Of a DNA stretch of 64,000 nt, positions 32,801-40,135 are shown one piece after another. The position numbers were made by a program, and so were the translations under genes. Origin of the DNA: an uncultured Clostridia bacterium (lineage in GTDB: Bacteria; Bacillota; Clostridia; Christensenellales; DTU072); assembly GCA_946621465.1 (NCBI GenBank), contig CAMOOO010000008.1:22822-86821 (forward strand), read 5' to 3'. Every line of letters starts with the position of its first letter. Position 1 is the first letter of the stretch. Under the pieces are notes generated by a model. That model ran no database searches. It worked only from the letters and a program-made list of their open reading frames with translations, and had not been told where the DNA came from.

Positions 32801-33014
32801 CGTTCGTTCCGTTGACGATATCGCGGAACTTTTTCAATTGAGCCGCCGTCCCGATTTGATAAGGGGACTCAGCCGTTCCGTTGCCCTCTCCGTCCCAAGC
32901 GGCTTGCGCCGTACGTTGGGGCGCGACGGCAAAAGCCAAAGCAAAGGCAAGGATCAAGACGAGCGTTGCCGCGAGGACGAACGCTACCGATTTCTTAATC
33001 GATTGATTGTTCAT
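26820..33014 (-). CDS. Giant surface protein: two GLUG beta-helix blocks and about 19 helical 51-residue repeats
   Basis: A 2064-residue exported protein. A signal peptide (hydrophobic 11-30, cleavage likely after Ala38 in TAQA-AW) is followed by a first GLUG-type block (about 40-440, with many 'VGGIVG-x-x-x-x-x-x-I-x-x-C-x-N' units), a pair of helical units (about 470-590), a second GLUG block (about 600-1020), and then about 19 tandem units of 51 residues (about 1025-2025). Each unit reads roughly A-I-x-A-I-G-D/E-V-T-Y-P-x-S-K-D-A-I-D-A-A-K, then L-D-E-x-Q-x-x-L-V and N-L-x-D-L-x-x-A-E. LPAG, one membrane helix and an RSRKRR tail end the protein. This suits a rigid stalk that presents two beta-helix heads; adhesion is inferred. 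Start: GGAGAAG about 7 bases upstream. It diverges from the 1221-residue lipoprotein gene. Confidence 0.85.
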   Translation of the reverse strand: MNNQSIKKSVAFVLAATLVLILAFALAFAVAPQRTAQAAWDGEGNGTAESPYQIGTAAQLKKFRDIVNGTNGEKKNVRACAELTADINLAGSEEDQWVPIGALDDADVYLDYNTNELGYLGVFDGKGHTISGLYYNDTDSMWEYAVNDYIGLFGVVGSTGDDSGIVRNLTVAGSLAADDYVGGIAGVLYGTVENCVNNVTVTGNQKVGGIVGNAMPGSVIRRSTNNGALTGYGSLGGIAGYSLGYYDRETTLSIPSLVVNCANYGTVNGTSHNCIGGIVGYLHSYVSIVYCHNAGAITVSSTHDPYHDSSVGGIVGRCEGVDENGSYEDAQALVENCYNTGDITATSYNRSISGIVGMAGYSAMIRCCLNYGTLKINANTSGTKQTYGGVASRNFYSGESATVKNVYYKEGTAQNDGNATKKNDTELKDKETFKETSWGSTYYLDFDFCWMIGDVGPVFKSADSLDVAYVLTRIEKFLYYEDYNFYDDGPKIYTAKKAYDLLSAEQKEHIQTLREEYVEKLAEAVTVYAVLEKIHSVGKIYYSTDVKERLDTAQNAYDALSVEWERRLPEYEVSNLEFYQKQYANAVVLYDYLGGQGIGSDEDPFLISTKEQLFRINDVISASYKLVCDIDAGCDADHQWLPIGTYQGIENDEIENDEIENDKYRWSPYYEKTECRTFTGVLDGDGHTISNLYIDVSDKLGDNDYTYDHYAALIYSVGTEGKVKNLTVEGTIIGKGQIGGITAFNNGIIDGCVNKVNVVGLSYMGGIAGDNYGQIINCKNLASVTGTTEQVGINVDGTCGGIVGITMDKSIVKNCTNSGNVIGRDRIGGIAGYCGGGQIWYCSNNGNVTGYTRTGGIVGILNSATDYMDFPVERCYNAGTIVGTSDYTGGIVGQIEKPWGAEETGIENTYNTGSIQGTDYVGGLIGNLPYGCKIRISHNVGTVSGTGSNVGQLTGKQESGSEIFISYYRSDTDTNDYAMTTEKFKNLSNFGGDSGYWRNGEVWTNGEDYPILISAEMIKAREVSTYIGNIGEVSYTPGSKEKIVAAKEAYDNLTKEEKALIPQETKDALQKAIDDYDAVDAVVLLIDAIGEVSYPDSKDAIDKAKTAVSTLSNDQKDMLGEYENTLKEAEADYAEGAIDAIGDVTYPGSKDAIDAAKDAIADFDDGQLALVGNLGDLKDAEKEFAKGAIGAIGDVTFPGSKDAIDAAKAAVADLDDGQLAEVDNLGDLKDAETEFAKGAIGAIGDVTYPDSKDAIDAAKDAIADFDDGQLALVSNLGDLEDAEKLYDAMGKIGAIGDVSYPDSKDAIDAAKAAVADLDEDQLPLVDNLNDLKDAEVEFAKGAIGAIGDVSYPGSKDAIDAAKAAIADLDDDQLALVSNLGDLEDAEKLYDAMGKISAIGDVTFPGSKDAIDGAKDAVGALDEDQLPLLGDYLNDLKDAEVAYVEGAIDAIGQVSFPDSRDAIDAAKDAVDALDEDLLSLLDNLNDLSNAEAEYVVAAIDAIGEVVYPTSKGAIDAAKEAVEALDEDLLHLVYNLDDLKAAEAAFARGAIDAIGEITYPDSIDAIEAALEALEGLDEEQLALIDNLDDLINAEAAFAEEAINAIGEVTYPSSKDAIDLAKEIVAGLDEEQRALISNLDKLIDAEIAFAEGAINAIGEVTYPGSKAAIDAAKEIVAGLDEEQRALISNLDKLIDAEIAFAEGAINAIGEVTYSTESENKIKAAKEAIGALDEEKRALISNIDVYDEAAATYVERIIAAIGEVELTKESKEKIDNAREAFEALSEKQKALVDNVAELNNAEDVYDAMAKIDAIGEVALTQECKEKIDIARTAYDKVAGSKKALVMNRDTLFEAEATYASLAIADIGDVALTEEVKDKIDAAKEAYDNLPTESKGLVDNAGTLNTAEKVYDAMDKISAIGEVTYSTESENKIKAAKEAFALLSDEQKELVGGAETIATAEIAYAEAKRVSINYEAANGVIGKIKEIENGTLTDAETIAEVRAAYESLTDDQKALVTNYDILVTAEENVAAQGNKLPAGLIAFLCVLASLVLIMLCVITFMEFRSRKRR
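26936..29955 (-). repeat. Tandem 153 bp coding repeats (51-residue units, about 19 copies)
   Basis: Each copy encodes one helical unit with an A-I-G-D/E-V core. The copies are in frame and keep a 153 bp step over most of the array; the first and last copies are the most diverged, the central ones the most alike. Confidence 0.9.
27921..28163 (-). repeat. Two adjacent repeat copies with 90 identical bases
   Basis: Bases 27921-28010 recur exactly at 28074-28163, 153 bp away, while neighbouring copies differ at many synonymous sites. This points to a recent duplication or gene conversion of one unit. Confidence 0.9.
31031..31070 (-). repeat. 15 bp in-frame tandem repeat, 2.7 copies
   Basis: CATTCTCGATTTCAT occurs at 31031-31045 and 31046-31060, and its first ten bases again at 31061-31070. 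It encodes repeated I-E-N-D-E in the loop before the second GLUG block. Confidence 0.95.
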
Positions 33015-33089
33015 TTTATTCTTCTCCTTTTGTAATAAGATAGGCTCCCCGAGCGTTATGAATGCCGCAGAGAATTGGTATTTTCTTTA

Positions 33090-33119
33090 TATATACTACT
33101 CTACTATAAATAGTAGCAA
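33090..33119 (-). promoter_or_regulatory. Promoter of the 2064-residue protein gene
   Basis: Minus strand TTGCTA (33114-33119), 18 bp spacer, TATATA (33090-33095). A small inverted repeat covers the spacer and touches the -35. Confidence 0.55.
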
Positions 33120-33123
33120 ACGG

Positions 33124-33145
33124 AGTGCAACAAAAGTGCAACAAA
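33124..33145 (-). repeat. Tandem AGTGCAACAAA repeat upstream of a -35 box
   Basis: AGTGCAACAAA at 33124-33134 is repeated exactly at 33135-33145. The pair starts 5 bp upstream of the -35 of the leftward promoter and has a one-helical-turn step, as expected for a dimeric activator site. Confidence 0.7.
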
Positions 33146-33288
33146 ACGCCACCGTAATTACTATTTTTTATAAAAGTTTATAAATAATATATAATAAAAA
33201 ACCGATTTTTTGCCGACAGGAAAAATTTTCCACGTTTTTAACGGCATCTAAATGAGGATGATTAGCATTATTTTACAAGGAAATGGTA

Positions 33289-33317
33289 TTGACGAAAGCG
33301 CCGCGAAAATATAAAAT
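33289..33317 (+). promoter_or_regulatory. Promoter of the 1221-residue lipoprotein gene
   Basis: TTGACG at 33289-33294, 17 bp spacer, TAAAAT at 33312-33317; leader about 50 bases. Confidence 0.7.
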
Positions 33318-33372
33318 AAAAGTATATTGGAGCATTTTATTACAAAATACAATAAAAACAAGGCGGACAAGT

Positions 33373-36300
33373 ATGAAAACAAAACGTTTAGTATTCCTCG
33401 GCACACTACTCCTTATTATCCTTCTCTTTACCGGATGCGGCATGCTCGGCGGAGGGGAAGAAAAAACGGGGAAAAAGGTGACCTTTACCGAATCGATGAT
33501 CACGCGCAATCCCACCTCCGGCACGGGGATGTACGTCTACACCGGCGAACCGATAACCTATAACGAAAACGACTTTTCTTTCGAGGTCAACGGAAAGTAT
33601 CCGAAAGCGTCTGACTTCACCTTTACCTATGAAAACAACGTCAACGTCGGCAACAAAACGGCGAAGCTGACTATTACGGCAAAGGACAGTAACCCCTATT
33701 GTAAAGGGAGCGTAACACTGTACTTTTCCATAGCTGCCGCCGGAGCGGAAGCAAGGGACAAGGCCTCTTTAATAAGCTACCTTAGTAACGACAACTACGA
33801 CAGTATCCGTTTGGATAGCGATATCACCGTAGACGAAAACGAAACGCTGGTTATTCCCGGCGCGCACACGGTAGCTACCAGCGGCAATCATACTTTGACG
33901 ATCAACGGCACTCTCCGCATTGAAGGGAACCTTTCCGTCAACGGCACCACCTATTCTCAAGGCAACGTCACGAAAGGGCTACTCATTAACAACGGCGTTA
34001 TCGAGAACAGCGGACAATTAAAGATCAGTAACTTAGGAGAATTCATCAACAACGGCGCCGTCCGTTCCACCGGAACGATCACCAACGCCGGCAAGGTCTA
34101 CACCCGCGACCTTGCTTTACCCGGCATAGAAAGTGACTCCGGCGTCCAATACGTCCGTACTCCCCTCACCGAAGAAAACATAACTTTGCCCTATCTCAAA
34201 GAAAACGGAGAGGAGTATCCGCAGACCCCCGGCTACGTCAGACCGGCTGTCGTTATCGATCATAACGCGCCCTGCACCGTGACCTATACGGACAACGACC
34301 GCGTAGGGACCGCCACCGTCACCGTAACTGCCGAAGAGAAGGACGAGTACTTTTACGGCTCTGCCTCAAAGACCTTTACCATTATCCCGGGCGTTGCCAC
34401 CGTCTCTGACTACGCCCAACTGGCCGCAGCCAAAGCAAGCGGAAACTTTAATAGATACGAAGTAACCGATACCGTCATCCTCCCCGAGGACGCGTCCTTT
34501 ACCCTTGGCGCAGAAGAAAAACTTAACTTCGCCAAGGCGGAATCCAAACTGTATATCAACGGGACTTTCGTCAATAACGGCGTCATTACCGCCCAAAGCC
34601 CCTACACCAATTCTTATACCGGCGTCACGACGATAAACACCTTTTCTCTTGCGATCACCGTCGGAGAAAACGGCTCCTACTCAGACACCGGCACCCTCTC
34701 GTCGGAAAAAGTCTCCGTGTCGAATAACGGCGCGTTCACCCTTTCTATGCCGGAACCAATCGCTTTTGTTTCTTTCATTTCTTCAAAAGGCGAGATTACC
34801 GTAAACAGTGACTTTTCCGTCCCCTCTTTGAGCATCGGGCAAAATACCTCCCTCGTCATCGGAGAAAACGGCTCGGTCTCCTGCCACAACGTCACGAGTT
34901 CGTCCACCATCACCAACGCCGGGACGTTGAGTATCTCCGGTCAACTCTACCTCTACGCCGCCGCGCAGATTTTTAATAGCGGCACCCTTACCCTCGGAGA
35001 AGAGACCATCGTTTACGACATGAAATGGACCAACACCGGGACGATCGTCAATAACGGCGACGTCATCATCAACGCATTAACTACCTTCGTCAACACCGAA
35101 AACGGCTTCGACAACACAAACGGCCACGTCTGGACCTACGATGCCCTCGACTGCCTTTCGGAAAACGTCACTATGAAAACTACCCTTTCCGCAGAAAACG
35201 TCACTTTGGAATACACCGAGGTCCCCTACACCGGAGAACGGAAGGTTCCTACCTTTACCATCAACGGAGAAACGATCAATGTAAGCGACTTTCTTATCTA
35301 CGTTTACGATTATAACGACGAGGTCGTCTATACCACCAACAGCAAACACGCAAAGTACCTCGCCGCCTATCCGCGCCAGGTCGGCACCTATACTATCTCC
35401 ATCCGCACAAACAATTCCAAATGCCCCTACGGCGGAACGTTAGACCTGACTTACCGTATCAAGAAAGGCACCTGCCTACTGGAAAACCAATCCTCTTTTA
35501 ACAGAGTTATAGAAAACACCAACTACGAAAGAATCGTCTTAATGACCAACGTCGTAACGGGCGGAACGATAAACTATATCGCGACGCGCACCCTCGCCCG
35601 GGACATAACGCTGGACACCAACGGGTATTCTATTTCCCTCACCTACACTAACTTTCATATCAACGGCACTCTGGTTCTCTCCGCGCCTACCGATGACAGG
35701 GTCTATTCCCTTCATCTCAAAGGCACCTCTAACTTGCGTAACCACAATACCATCGTCAATAACGGCGTCCTCTTATTCGATTCTTCTGCGGAAAGTTATC
35801 TTTACGACAGCAACGTTTCTTTCCTCAATAACGGTACCGTTTACGCCGGGACGACCTTTACCGACGACTTAGTGGAGAGCGAAAGTACGGGCGTGATTTA
35901 CAGAAGAAACACCATTTCCGACACAGACCTGAGCCTGGAATATACCGAAACGTTCTTCGATGAAACGGAAAAAACGCCCGTCGTCAGCTATATAGGCACG
36001 CTCATCACAAACGAGGTATTCCAAACGTTCGATATATCCTACGTCAATAACTACTATGCCGGCTCTGCCAGCGTTGTCGTTAAACCCAATATCACCAACG
36101 AACGCTACTATGGAAGCGTGACGTTGCCCTTTACCATTAAAAAAGCAAGCAAACTGGTCACTACTCTCCATTCCGAGGACTTCGAGGATATAGATAATTA
36201 TTACGAAGTGCGTTTGGCAAACGACTACGTTTCTTCCGAAGACATCATCGTCCCTGACGGTATCGCTCTGAACTTCTCCCTATATTCCCTCACCTTTACC

Positions 36301-37038
36301 TCAGATAAAGTATTACTGGTTTTTGACGGCGCCATCCTGAGAGCCGAAGCCGATACCAAATCGACCTTTATAAAGAACTACAACAACGTTCACGAAATAA
36401 AGCTCCTTTCCGACATCACGGAAAAAATAGAAGTGAACTTTTCCTCGCCGGAAACCTTCATCAAAAACGGCTATTATAATTACAACAGCCAGTTGAGTTC
36501 AAGAAAACTGGATATAAAGACCCTGGACATTGATATGAACGGATACAGCATGACGGGCGGATTCCGTATCATAACCAACAGCAAAACGTACACCAATCCC
36601 TACTTTACTCTCAATATCGTCAACTCCCGCGCTGCGGAGCAAGCGAGTGTAATCGGGAACGTAGCGGATACGGAATACGGGTTCGTACAAAGTTATAACG
36701 GCAACATGGGCGAACGCATCGTCGTCAACATGACCGATATCACCGTTGCCGGTATTCAGATCGAAGGACATAACGTAGGCAGAGGCATTCAGCTGAACGC
36801 CGTCGACTGCGTCATCCAAACTGCCGGCACCTATGCTCTCGATAACCCCTCGAATAGCTATTATATCAACGCCGATTCCTCGTTCACAGACTGCACCTTC
36901 TCTGCGGCAGGAATCAACGGAAAGATCGTCCACCTGTATTCCGGAGAACACACCTTTACCGGTTGCAACCTGAACCTCAGTCAAATCGACGCCCGTACGG
37001 AAGGCACGCATAGGGCGGTAGTCGAGATCGTCGGCTAA
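33373..37038 (+). CDS. Large lipoprotein with Ig-like and beta-helix-like repeats
   Basis: A 1221-residue lipoprotein. The signal peptide ends in LFTGC with Cys22 as the lipidated residue, followed by a Gly/Glu linker. Two kinds of segment alternate. One is an Ig-like unit with the phrase 'Y-T-G-x-x-x-x-P... D-F-x-x-x-Y-x-N-N-x-x-x-G-x-A-x-V-x-V-x-A... Y-x-G-S-V-T-x-x-F-T-I', seen near residues 30-130, 275-355, 690-770 and 875-955. The other is a run of short 'N-N-G-x-I-x-N-x-G-x-L' units, as in parallel beta-helices. The C-terminal part (about 1080-1221) reads like another beta-helix. There is no catalytic motif and no C-terminal anchor. Start ATG 33373 has AAGGCGG 7 bases upstream; 30 earlier in-frame codons overlap the promoter and are rejected. 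A role in surface binding is inferred. Confidence 0.85.
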   Translation: MKTKRLVFLGTLLLIILLFTGCGMLGGGEEKTGKKVTFTESMITRNPTSGTGMYVYTGEPITYNENDFSFEVNGKYPKASDFTFTYENNVNVGNKTAKLTITAKDSNPYCKGSVTLYFSIAAAGAEARDKASLISYLSNDNYDSIRLDSDITVDENETLVIPGAHTVATSGNHTLTINGTLRIEGNLSVNGTTYSQGNVTKGLLINNGVIENSGQLKISNLGEFINNGAVRSTGTITNAGKVYTRDLALPGIESDSGVQYVRTPLTEENITLPYLKENGEEYPQTPGYVRPAVVIDHNAPCTVTYTDNDRVGTATVTVTAEEKDEYFYGSASKTFTIIPGVATVSDYAQLAAAKASGNFNRYEVTDTVILPEDASFTLGAEEKLNFAKAESKLYINGTFVNNGVITAQSPYTNSYTGVTTINTFSLAITVGENGSYSDTGTLSSEKVSVSNNGAFTLSMPEPIAFVSFISSKGEITVNSDFSVPSLSIGQNTSLVIGENGSVSCHNVTSSSTITNAGTLSISGQLYLYAAAQIFNSGTLTLGEETIVYDMKWTNTGTIVNNGDVIINALTTFVNTENGFDNTNGHVWTYDALDCLSENVTMKTTLSAENVTLEYTEVPYTGERKVPTFTINGETINVSDFLIYVYDYNDEVVYTTNSKHAKYLAAYPRQVGTYTISIRTNNSKCPYGGTLDLTYRIKKGTCLLENQSSFNRVIENTNYERIVLMTNVVTGGTINYIATRTLARDITLDTNGYSISLTYTNFHINGTLVLSAPTDDRVYSLHLKGTSNLRNHNTIVNNGVLLFDSSAESYLYDSNVSFLNNGTVYAGTTFTDDLVESESTGVIYRRNTISDTDLSLEYTETFFDETEKTPVVSYIGTLITNEVFQTFDISYVNNYYAGSASVVVKPNITNERYYGSVTLPFTIKKASKLVTTLHSEDFEDIDNYYEVRLANDYVSSEDIIVPDGIALNFSLYSLTFTSDKVLLVFDGAILRAEADTKSTFIKNYNNVHEIKLLSDITEKIEVNFSSPETFIKNGYYNYNSQLSSRKLDIKTLDIDMNGYSMTGGFRIITNSKTYTNPYFTLNIVNSRAAEQASVIGNVADTEYGFVQSYNGNMGERIVVNMTDITVAGIQIEGHNVGRGIQLNAVDCVIQTAGTYALDNPSNSYYINADSSFTDCTFSAAGINGKIVHLYSGEHTFTGCNLNLSQIDARTEGTHRAVVEIVG

Positions 37039-37063
37039 TACCGTTTACGCAGTGTATAATAAA

Positions 37064-37095
37064 AAAGCCTCGCATCGAAAGGTGCGAGGTTTTTT
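37064..37095. terminator. Bidirectional terminator
   Basis: CCTCGCA (37068-37074) pairs with TGCGAGG (37083-37089), extended by A/T pairs, with A-rich and T-rich flanks. It ends the lipoprotein gene and the convergent RluA-type gene. Confidence 0.85.
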
Positions 37096-37107
37096 AATTA
37101 TTGCGGT

Positions 37108-37842
37108 TTAATATAAATCGTTTTTAATGGTGATAGCAAGATATCTGTTGATATCAAAATACTTCCAGGGTGCGTCCTCGGTTGGCGGGAACACGCGGAA
37201 GGTCATCTTCTCTTTGGTCGTCGGGTGGATGAATTTCAGTTCCACCGCCCAGAGGGCAAGGTTGGTTCCGACGGGACTCTTTCCTTCTCCGTACTTCTGA
37301 TCGCCGAAGACGGGACAACCGATCGTCGCCATTTGTACGCGGATCTGATGGGCGCGTCCGGTATGCAGACGGATACCGAGCAGGCTCAGTCCGTTCTTTT
37401 GTTCGATGGTGGTGTAGTCGAGGACGGCGATCTTCGCCCCTTCCGTTGCCATCGGCACCGCTTTTACAATGTTCTTTTCGGTGTTTTTCATCAGATAGTG
37501 GGTCAAGTTCACCGCCGCTTTTTCACGCGGTTTACCCACGACGATGGCGTAATACTTTTTCTCGAACTCACCGCTACGGACGTCTTCGGAAAGTCTGGAC
37601 GCCGCTTTTGAGGTTTTGGCAAAAACCATGATGCCGCCGGTGGGGCGGTCCAATCTGTGTACCAATCCGACGAAGGCGTCGCCCGGTTTATTGTATTTTT
37701 CTTTTATATACTCTTTTACCATCGTGAGCATATCTCTATCGCCCGTTTCGTCGGGGCAAGAAGGTACGTTCTGCGGTTTGACGACCACGATAACATGGTT
37801 ATCCTCGTATACGACGGTCAATTCCTGGTTCATCTCTTCCAT
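37108..37842 (-). CDS. RluA-family RNA pseudouridine synthase
   Basis: Isomerises uridine to pseudouridine in rRNA or tRNA; 244 residues, cytoplasmic. The catalytic motif HRLDRPTGGIMVFAK (about 72-86, with the reactive Asp75) is intact, and the RLHTGRAHQIRVQMA motif (about 174-188) and GDQKYG are typical. There is no S4 RNA-binding domain at the N-terminus, as in the shorter RluA/TruC-like members, so the exact target base cannot be assigned. The frame also opens at TTG 37878 and at ATG 37833. I use ATG 37842: the -10 box at 37850-37855 places the transcript start at or one base before it, suggesting a leaderless mRNA. The GGAAGAG before ATG 37833 is too close to serve that codon. Confidence 0.9.
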   Translation of the reverse strand: MEEMNQELTVVYEDNHVIVVVKPQNVPSCPDETGDRDMLTMVKEYIKEKYNKPGDAFVGLVHRLDRPTGGIMVFAKTSKAASRLSEDVRSGEFEKKYYAIVVGKPREKAAVNLTHYLMKNTEKNIVKAVPMATEGAKIAVLDYTTIEQKNGLSLLGIRLHTGRAHQIRVQMATIGCPVFGDQKYGEGKSPVGTNLALWAVELKFIHPTTKEKMTFRVFPPTEDAPWKYFDINRYLAITIKNDLY

Positions 37843-37849
37843 AGCAATA

Positions 37850-37878
37850 ATTATCGACGTTTCCCGTAAAAATGTCAA
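37850..37878 (-). promoter_or_regulatory. Promoter of the RluA-type gene
   Basis: Minus strand TTGACA (37873-37878), 17 bp spacer, GATAAT (37850-37855). Only seven bases separate the -10 from ATG 37842. Confidence 0.7.
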
Positions 37879-37990
37879 GTAAAATGAATAACTCCCACAC
37901 TTTGAACCTAAAAAAACCTATCGGGAATAAAAAAAGGCATAGCCTACGGCGAGCGCACATATAGTTTACCAATAATTACGCGAGGTATGT

Positions 37991-39436
37991 ATGAAAAAAA
38001 TCCTTCTTATTCTTATTTGCATACTCCCCTGTTTGGCGTTGACTGCCTGTCACAACAAAACGCCGGAACAGCCGGACACACAACTAACTTACGACATTAC
38101 ATTGCGCTTGGAGGGCGATACCCTTACGGGCGAACAGACCACCACCTTTGTCAACACCTTTTGCGACGAACTGACCGAAGCGCCCTTTCACCTCTTTGCC
38201 AACGCCTATAATGAGGGCGCCGAGCATAAAGCCTACGGCGGCATACTCTCCTCTTACGGCGGTATAGATGTCACCGACGTTACCGTAAACGGCGTTGCCG
38301 TGACTCCGACGCTAGACGATGACAGGCAGTATCTTACCGTGCCTCTTTCTTCCGCCCTCGGCGAAAAAGTGACCGTGACTTTTTCCTACGTCGTCACCGT
38401 CCCCGAGAGCCGTATGCGTTTCGGCAAGCACGGCAGCGGATACTATCTGACCTCTTTTTATCCGCAACTGTCCGTCTATAACGGAGACGGTTTCTTGACC
38501 GATCCATTCACCCTCGTCGGCGATCCCCTCTATTCGGAAATAGGCGACTATACCGTCAGTCTGACCTGTCCATCCTCTTTCGTCGTCGCCTGCGGCGCAA
38601 AAAAAGAAAGTAAAACGGACGAAGGCGAGCTGTCAACCTACCGCTTTTCGGCAAGCAACGTCCGCGACTTCGCCCTCGCAGCTTCCCCCGATTTCTCCGT
38701 CCTCTCCGCCTCGCAAGAAGGCACCGATCTCTATTACTTCTACCTTACGGACGACAACAGTGAGCAGCACTTTAAGACCGTCTGTTCTGCCTTTTCCACC
38801 TTCACAAACACCTTCGGCTCGTCCGACTTAGCGGTCTATTCCGTCGTCTACGCGCCCTTTGATTTCAGCGGAATGGAATTCTCCGGCATGGCGTTTGTCT
38901 CCTGTTTCGCCGGCGAAGAAACGACGGACGTCCTTCTGCACGAAACGGCGCACCAATGGTGGTACAACCTCGTCGGCAACGACCCCATCCGCGAAAGCGT
39001 CCTCGACGAAGGTCTGACCTCTTTCACCTCCGCCTATTACTATCTTTTAACGGGTGACAAAGCTACTTTTGACAGTCAAATAAACGACGTAAAAAAGGTA
39101 TACGCCTATTACGAAACTTTGCAAAAACGCCGCAACACCGGCGTCAGCCTGCGTATGGACGGCACTCTCTACGACTACACTTCTTACCAGTACACCATGC
39201 TGATGTACTACAAAGGATGTCTGATGTTCAATAACCTACTGGAACTGTACGGCGCGGAAAAGCTCAATACGTGCCTTATTTGCTATGCAAAAAAGTACGC
39301 CCACAAAACCGCTACGCTTAGCGACTTTATCGCCATATGCAGTGACGTACTGAAAACGGACGTCTCGGGACTTATTGCAGGCTGGATGGGCGACGGCTCT
39401 ACCTTTACCTCTCTTGAAACGTCGAAAATAGACTAA
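37991..39436 (+). CDS. M1-family metallopeptidase lipoprotein
   Basis: Zinc aminopeptidase-like lipoprotein of 481 residues. The signal peptide ends in the lipobox LTAC (Cys20), so the enzyme is tethered to the outer face of the membrane. HETAH at 317-321 with Glu340 eighteen residues further gives the HExxHx18E zinc site, and Glu318 is the general base. GMEFSGM at 294-300 stands where M1 enzymes have the GAMEN-type exopeptidase motif. The N-terminal part (about 30-230) is the beta-rich saddle domain. The usual C-terminal helical domain is short (about 370-481). GAGG lies 5-9 bases before the ATG at 37991. No convincing promoter was identified in the 148 bases upstream. Likely role: trimming extracellular peptides for uptake. 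Confidence 0.92.
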   Translation: MKKILLILICILPCLALTACHNKTPEQPDTQLTYDITLRLEGDTLTGEQTTTFVNTFCDELTEAPFHLFANAYNEGAEHKAYGGILSSYGGIDVTDVTVNGVAVTPTLDDDRQYLTVPLSSALGEKVTVTFSYVVTVPESRMRFGKHGSGYYLTSFYPQLSVYNGDGFLTDPFTLVGDPLYSEIGDYTVSLTCPSSFVVACGAKKESKTDEGELSTYRFSASNVRDFALAASPDFSVLSASQEGTDLYYFYLTDDNSEQHFKTVCSAFSTFTNTFGSSDLAVYSVVYAPFDFSGMEFSGMAFVSCFAGEETTDVLLHETAHQWWYNLVGNDPIRESVLDEGLTSFTSAYYYLLTGDKATFDSQINDVKKVYAYYETLQKRRNTGVSLRMDGTLYDYTSYQYTMLMYYKGCLMFNNLLELYGAEKLNTCLICYAKKYAHKTATLSDFIAICSDVLKTDVSGLIAGWMGDGSTFTSLETSKID

Positions 39437-39453
39437 GATAAAACGGACATAAA

Positions 39454-39490
39454 AAAACTGCTTCTTCCGAACAGAAGAAGCAGTTTTATT
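39454..39490. terminator. Bidirectional terminator
   Basis: AACTGCTTCTTC (39456-39467) pairs with GAAGAAGCAGTT (39474-39485), with A-run left and TTATTT right, between the M1 peptidase gene and the convergent NYN gene. Confidence 0.85.
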
Positions 39491-39506
39491 TCGTTTATGC
39501 TGATTG

Positions 39507-40076
39507 TTATTTTCTGTACTTTGCGAGAATGGACTCATTGCTGAGTACTCTACGCGCCTCGTCGGCATACTGCGAACGGGGTTGAGTCTCTCTGGTTCTC
39601 TTGGGAACCCTGGGTTCTCTCTTGCTGGTGGGAGCGGCATAGCCCTCTCTGAGGTACTCGGGATCAACGGCGATGAAACCATTGAAAGCCTCGTTGTAGA
39701 CACCCTTTTCCACGGCGATTTCCAGTACGTCTTTGCCCGTCTGTTTGAGTTCAGTCACGATCGGCAGGATGTCACCTTCGCCATAAGCGAGCGCAACGGT
39801 GTCGATGCTGGAACCGATCGCCAGTTTGGTTCCGTCGATGATTTGACGGCTGTCCAGTCTGTTTCTTCTCTTGCTGGCAACAGGCGTTACCGCGTCATAC
39901 CCTTTGGCAGCGATATATTCGTTAAAATCACGGTTACGTTTCGCTACGTAGCTATAAAACTTCACATAAGCGATCTCATACCCTTTTTCGATCTCCGAAG
40001 CGAGTTTCTGGAATCCGCTGCAAGAAATCTTCAGACTGCCCAAGTCGATTAACAATGCAATTTTCGGCTTACTCAT
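39507..40076 (-). CDS. NYN-domain (PIN-like) putative RNase
   Basis: A 189-residue soluble protein. Residues 1-135 follow the NYN/LabA-type fold: the N-terminal beta strand ALLIDLGSLK (Asp11 being the first metal-binding acid; the usual D-x-x-N has lost Asn), then DGTKLAIGSSIDTVALAYGEGDILPIVTELKQTGKDV, which matches the 'SGDGDF-x-P' region with acids at GEGD. The C-terminal 45 residues are basic (SKREPRVPKRTRETQPRS), suited to RNA contact. NYN proteins are endoribonucleases of the PIN superfamily, but the changes at D-x-x-N and SGD leave catalysis open. TTGGAGG lies about 7 bases before the ATG. It has its own promoter (40136-40164), with a hairpin between promoter and gene. Confidence 0.8.
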   Translation of the reverse strand: MSKPKIALLIDLGSLKISCSGFQKLASEIEKGYEIAYVKFYSYVAKRNRDFNEYIAAKGYDAVTPVASKRRNRLDSRQIIDGTKLAIGSSIDTVALAYGEGDILPIVTELKQTGKDVLEIAVEKGVYNEAFNGFIAVDPEYLREGYAAPTSKREPRVPKRTRETQPRSQYADEARRVLSNESILAKYRK

Positions 40077-40104
40077 TTTTTACCTCCAAAAAGTTTTTTA
40101 AAAA

Positions 40105-40135
40105 AAACGCAAATGTGAAATTCACACTTGCGTTT
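40105..40135 (-). promoter_or_regulatory. Terminator-like hairpin in the 5' leader of the NYN gene
   Basis: AAACGCAAATGTG (40105-40117) pairs with CACACTTGCGTTT (40123-40135), one mismatch. On the minus strand it runs into eight Ts. It is a good terminator for rplU-prp-rpmA but lies directly downstream of the NYN promoter's -10. Confidence 0.8.

Larger units (their letters stand above)
33015..33372. promoter_or_regulatory. Divergent intergenic region between two surface protein genes
   Basis: No gene is seen in these 358 bases. They hold a promoter for each flanking gene, a tandem 11 bp repeat (33124-33145), an inverted repeat CTACTATAAATAGTAG at 33101-33116 within the leftward promoter, and a 13 bp palindrome GGAAAAATTTTCC at 33219-33231. 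The middle (33150-33210) is plain AT-rich DNA. Confidence 0.7.
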
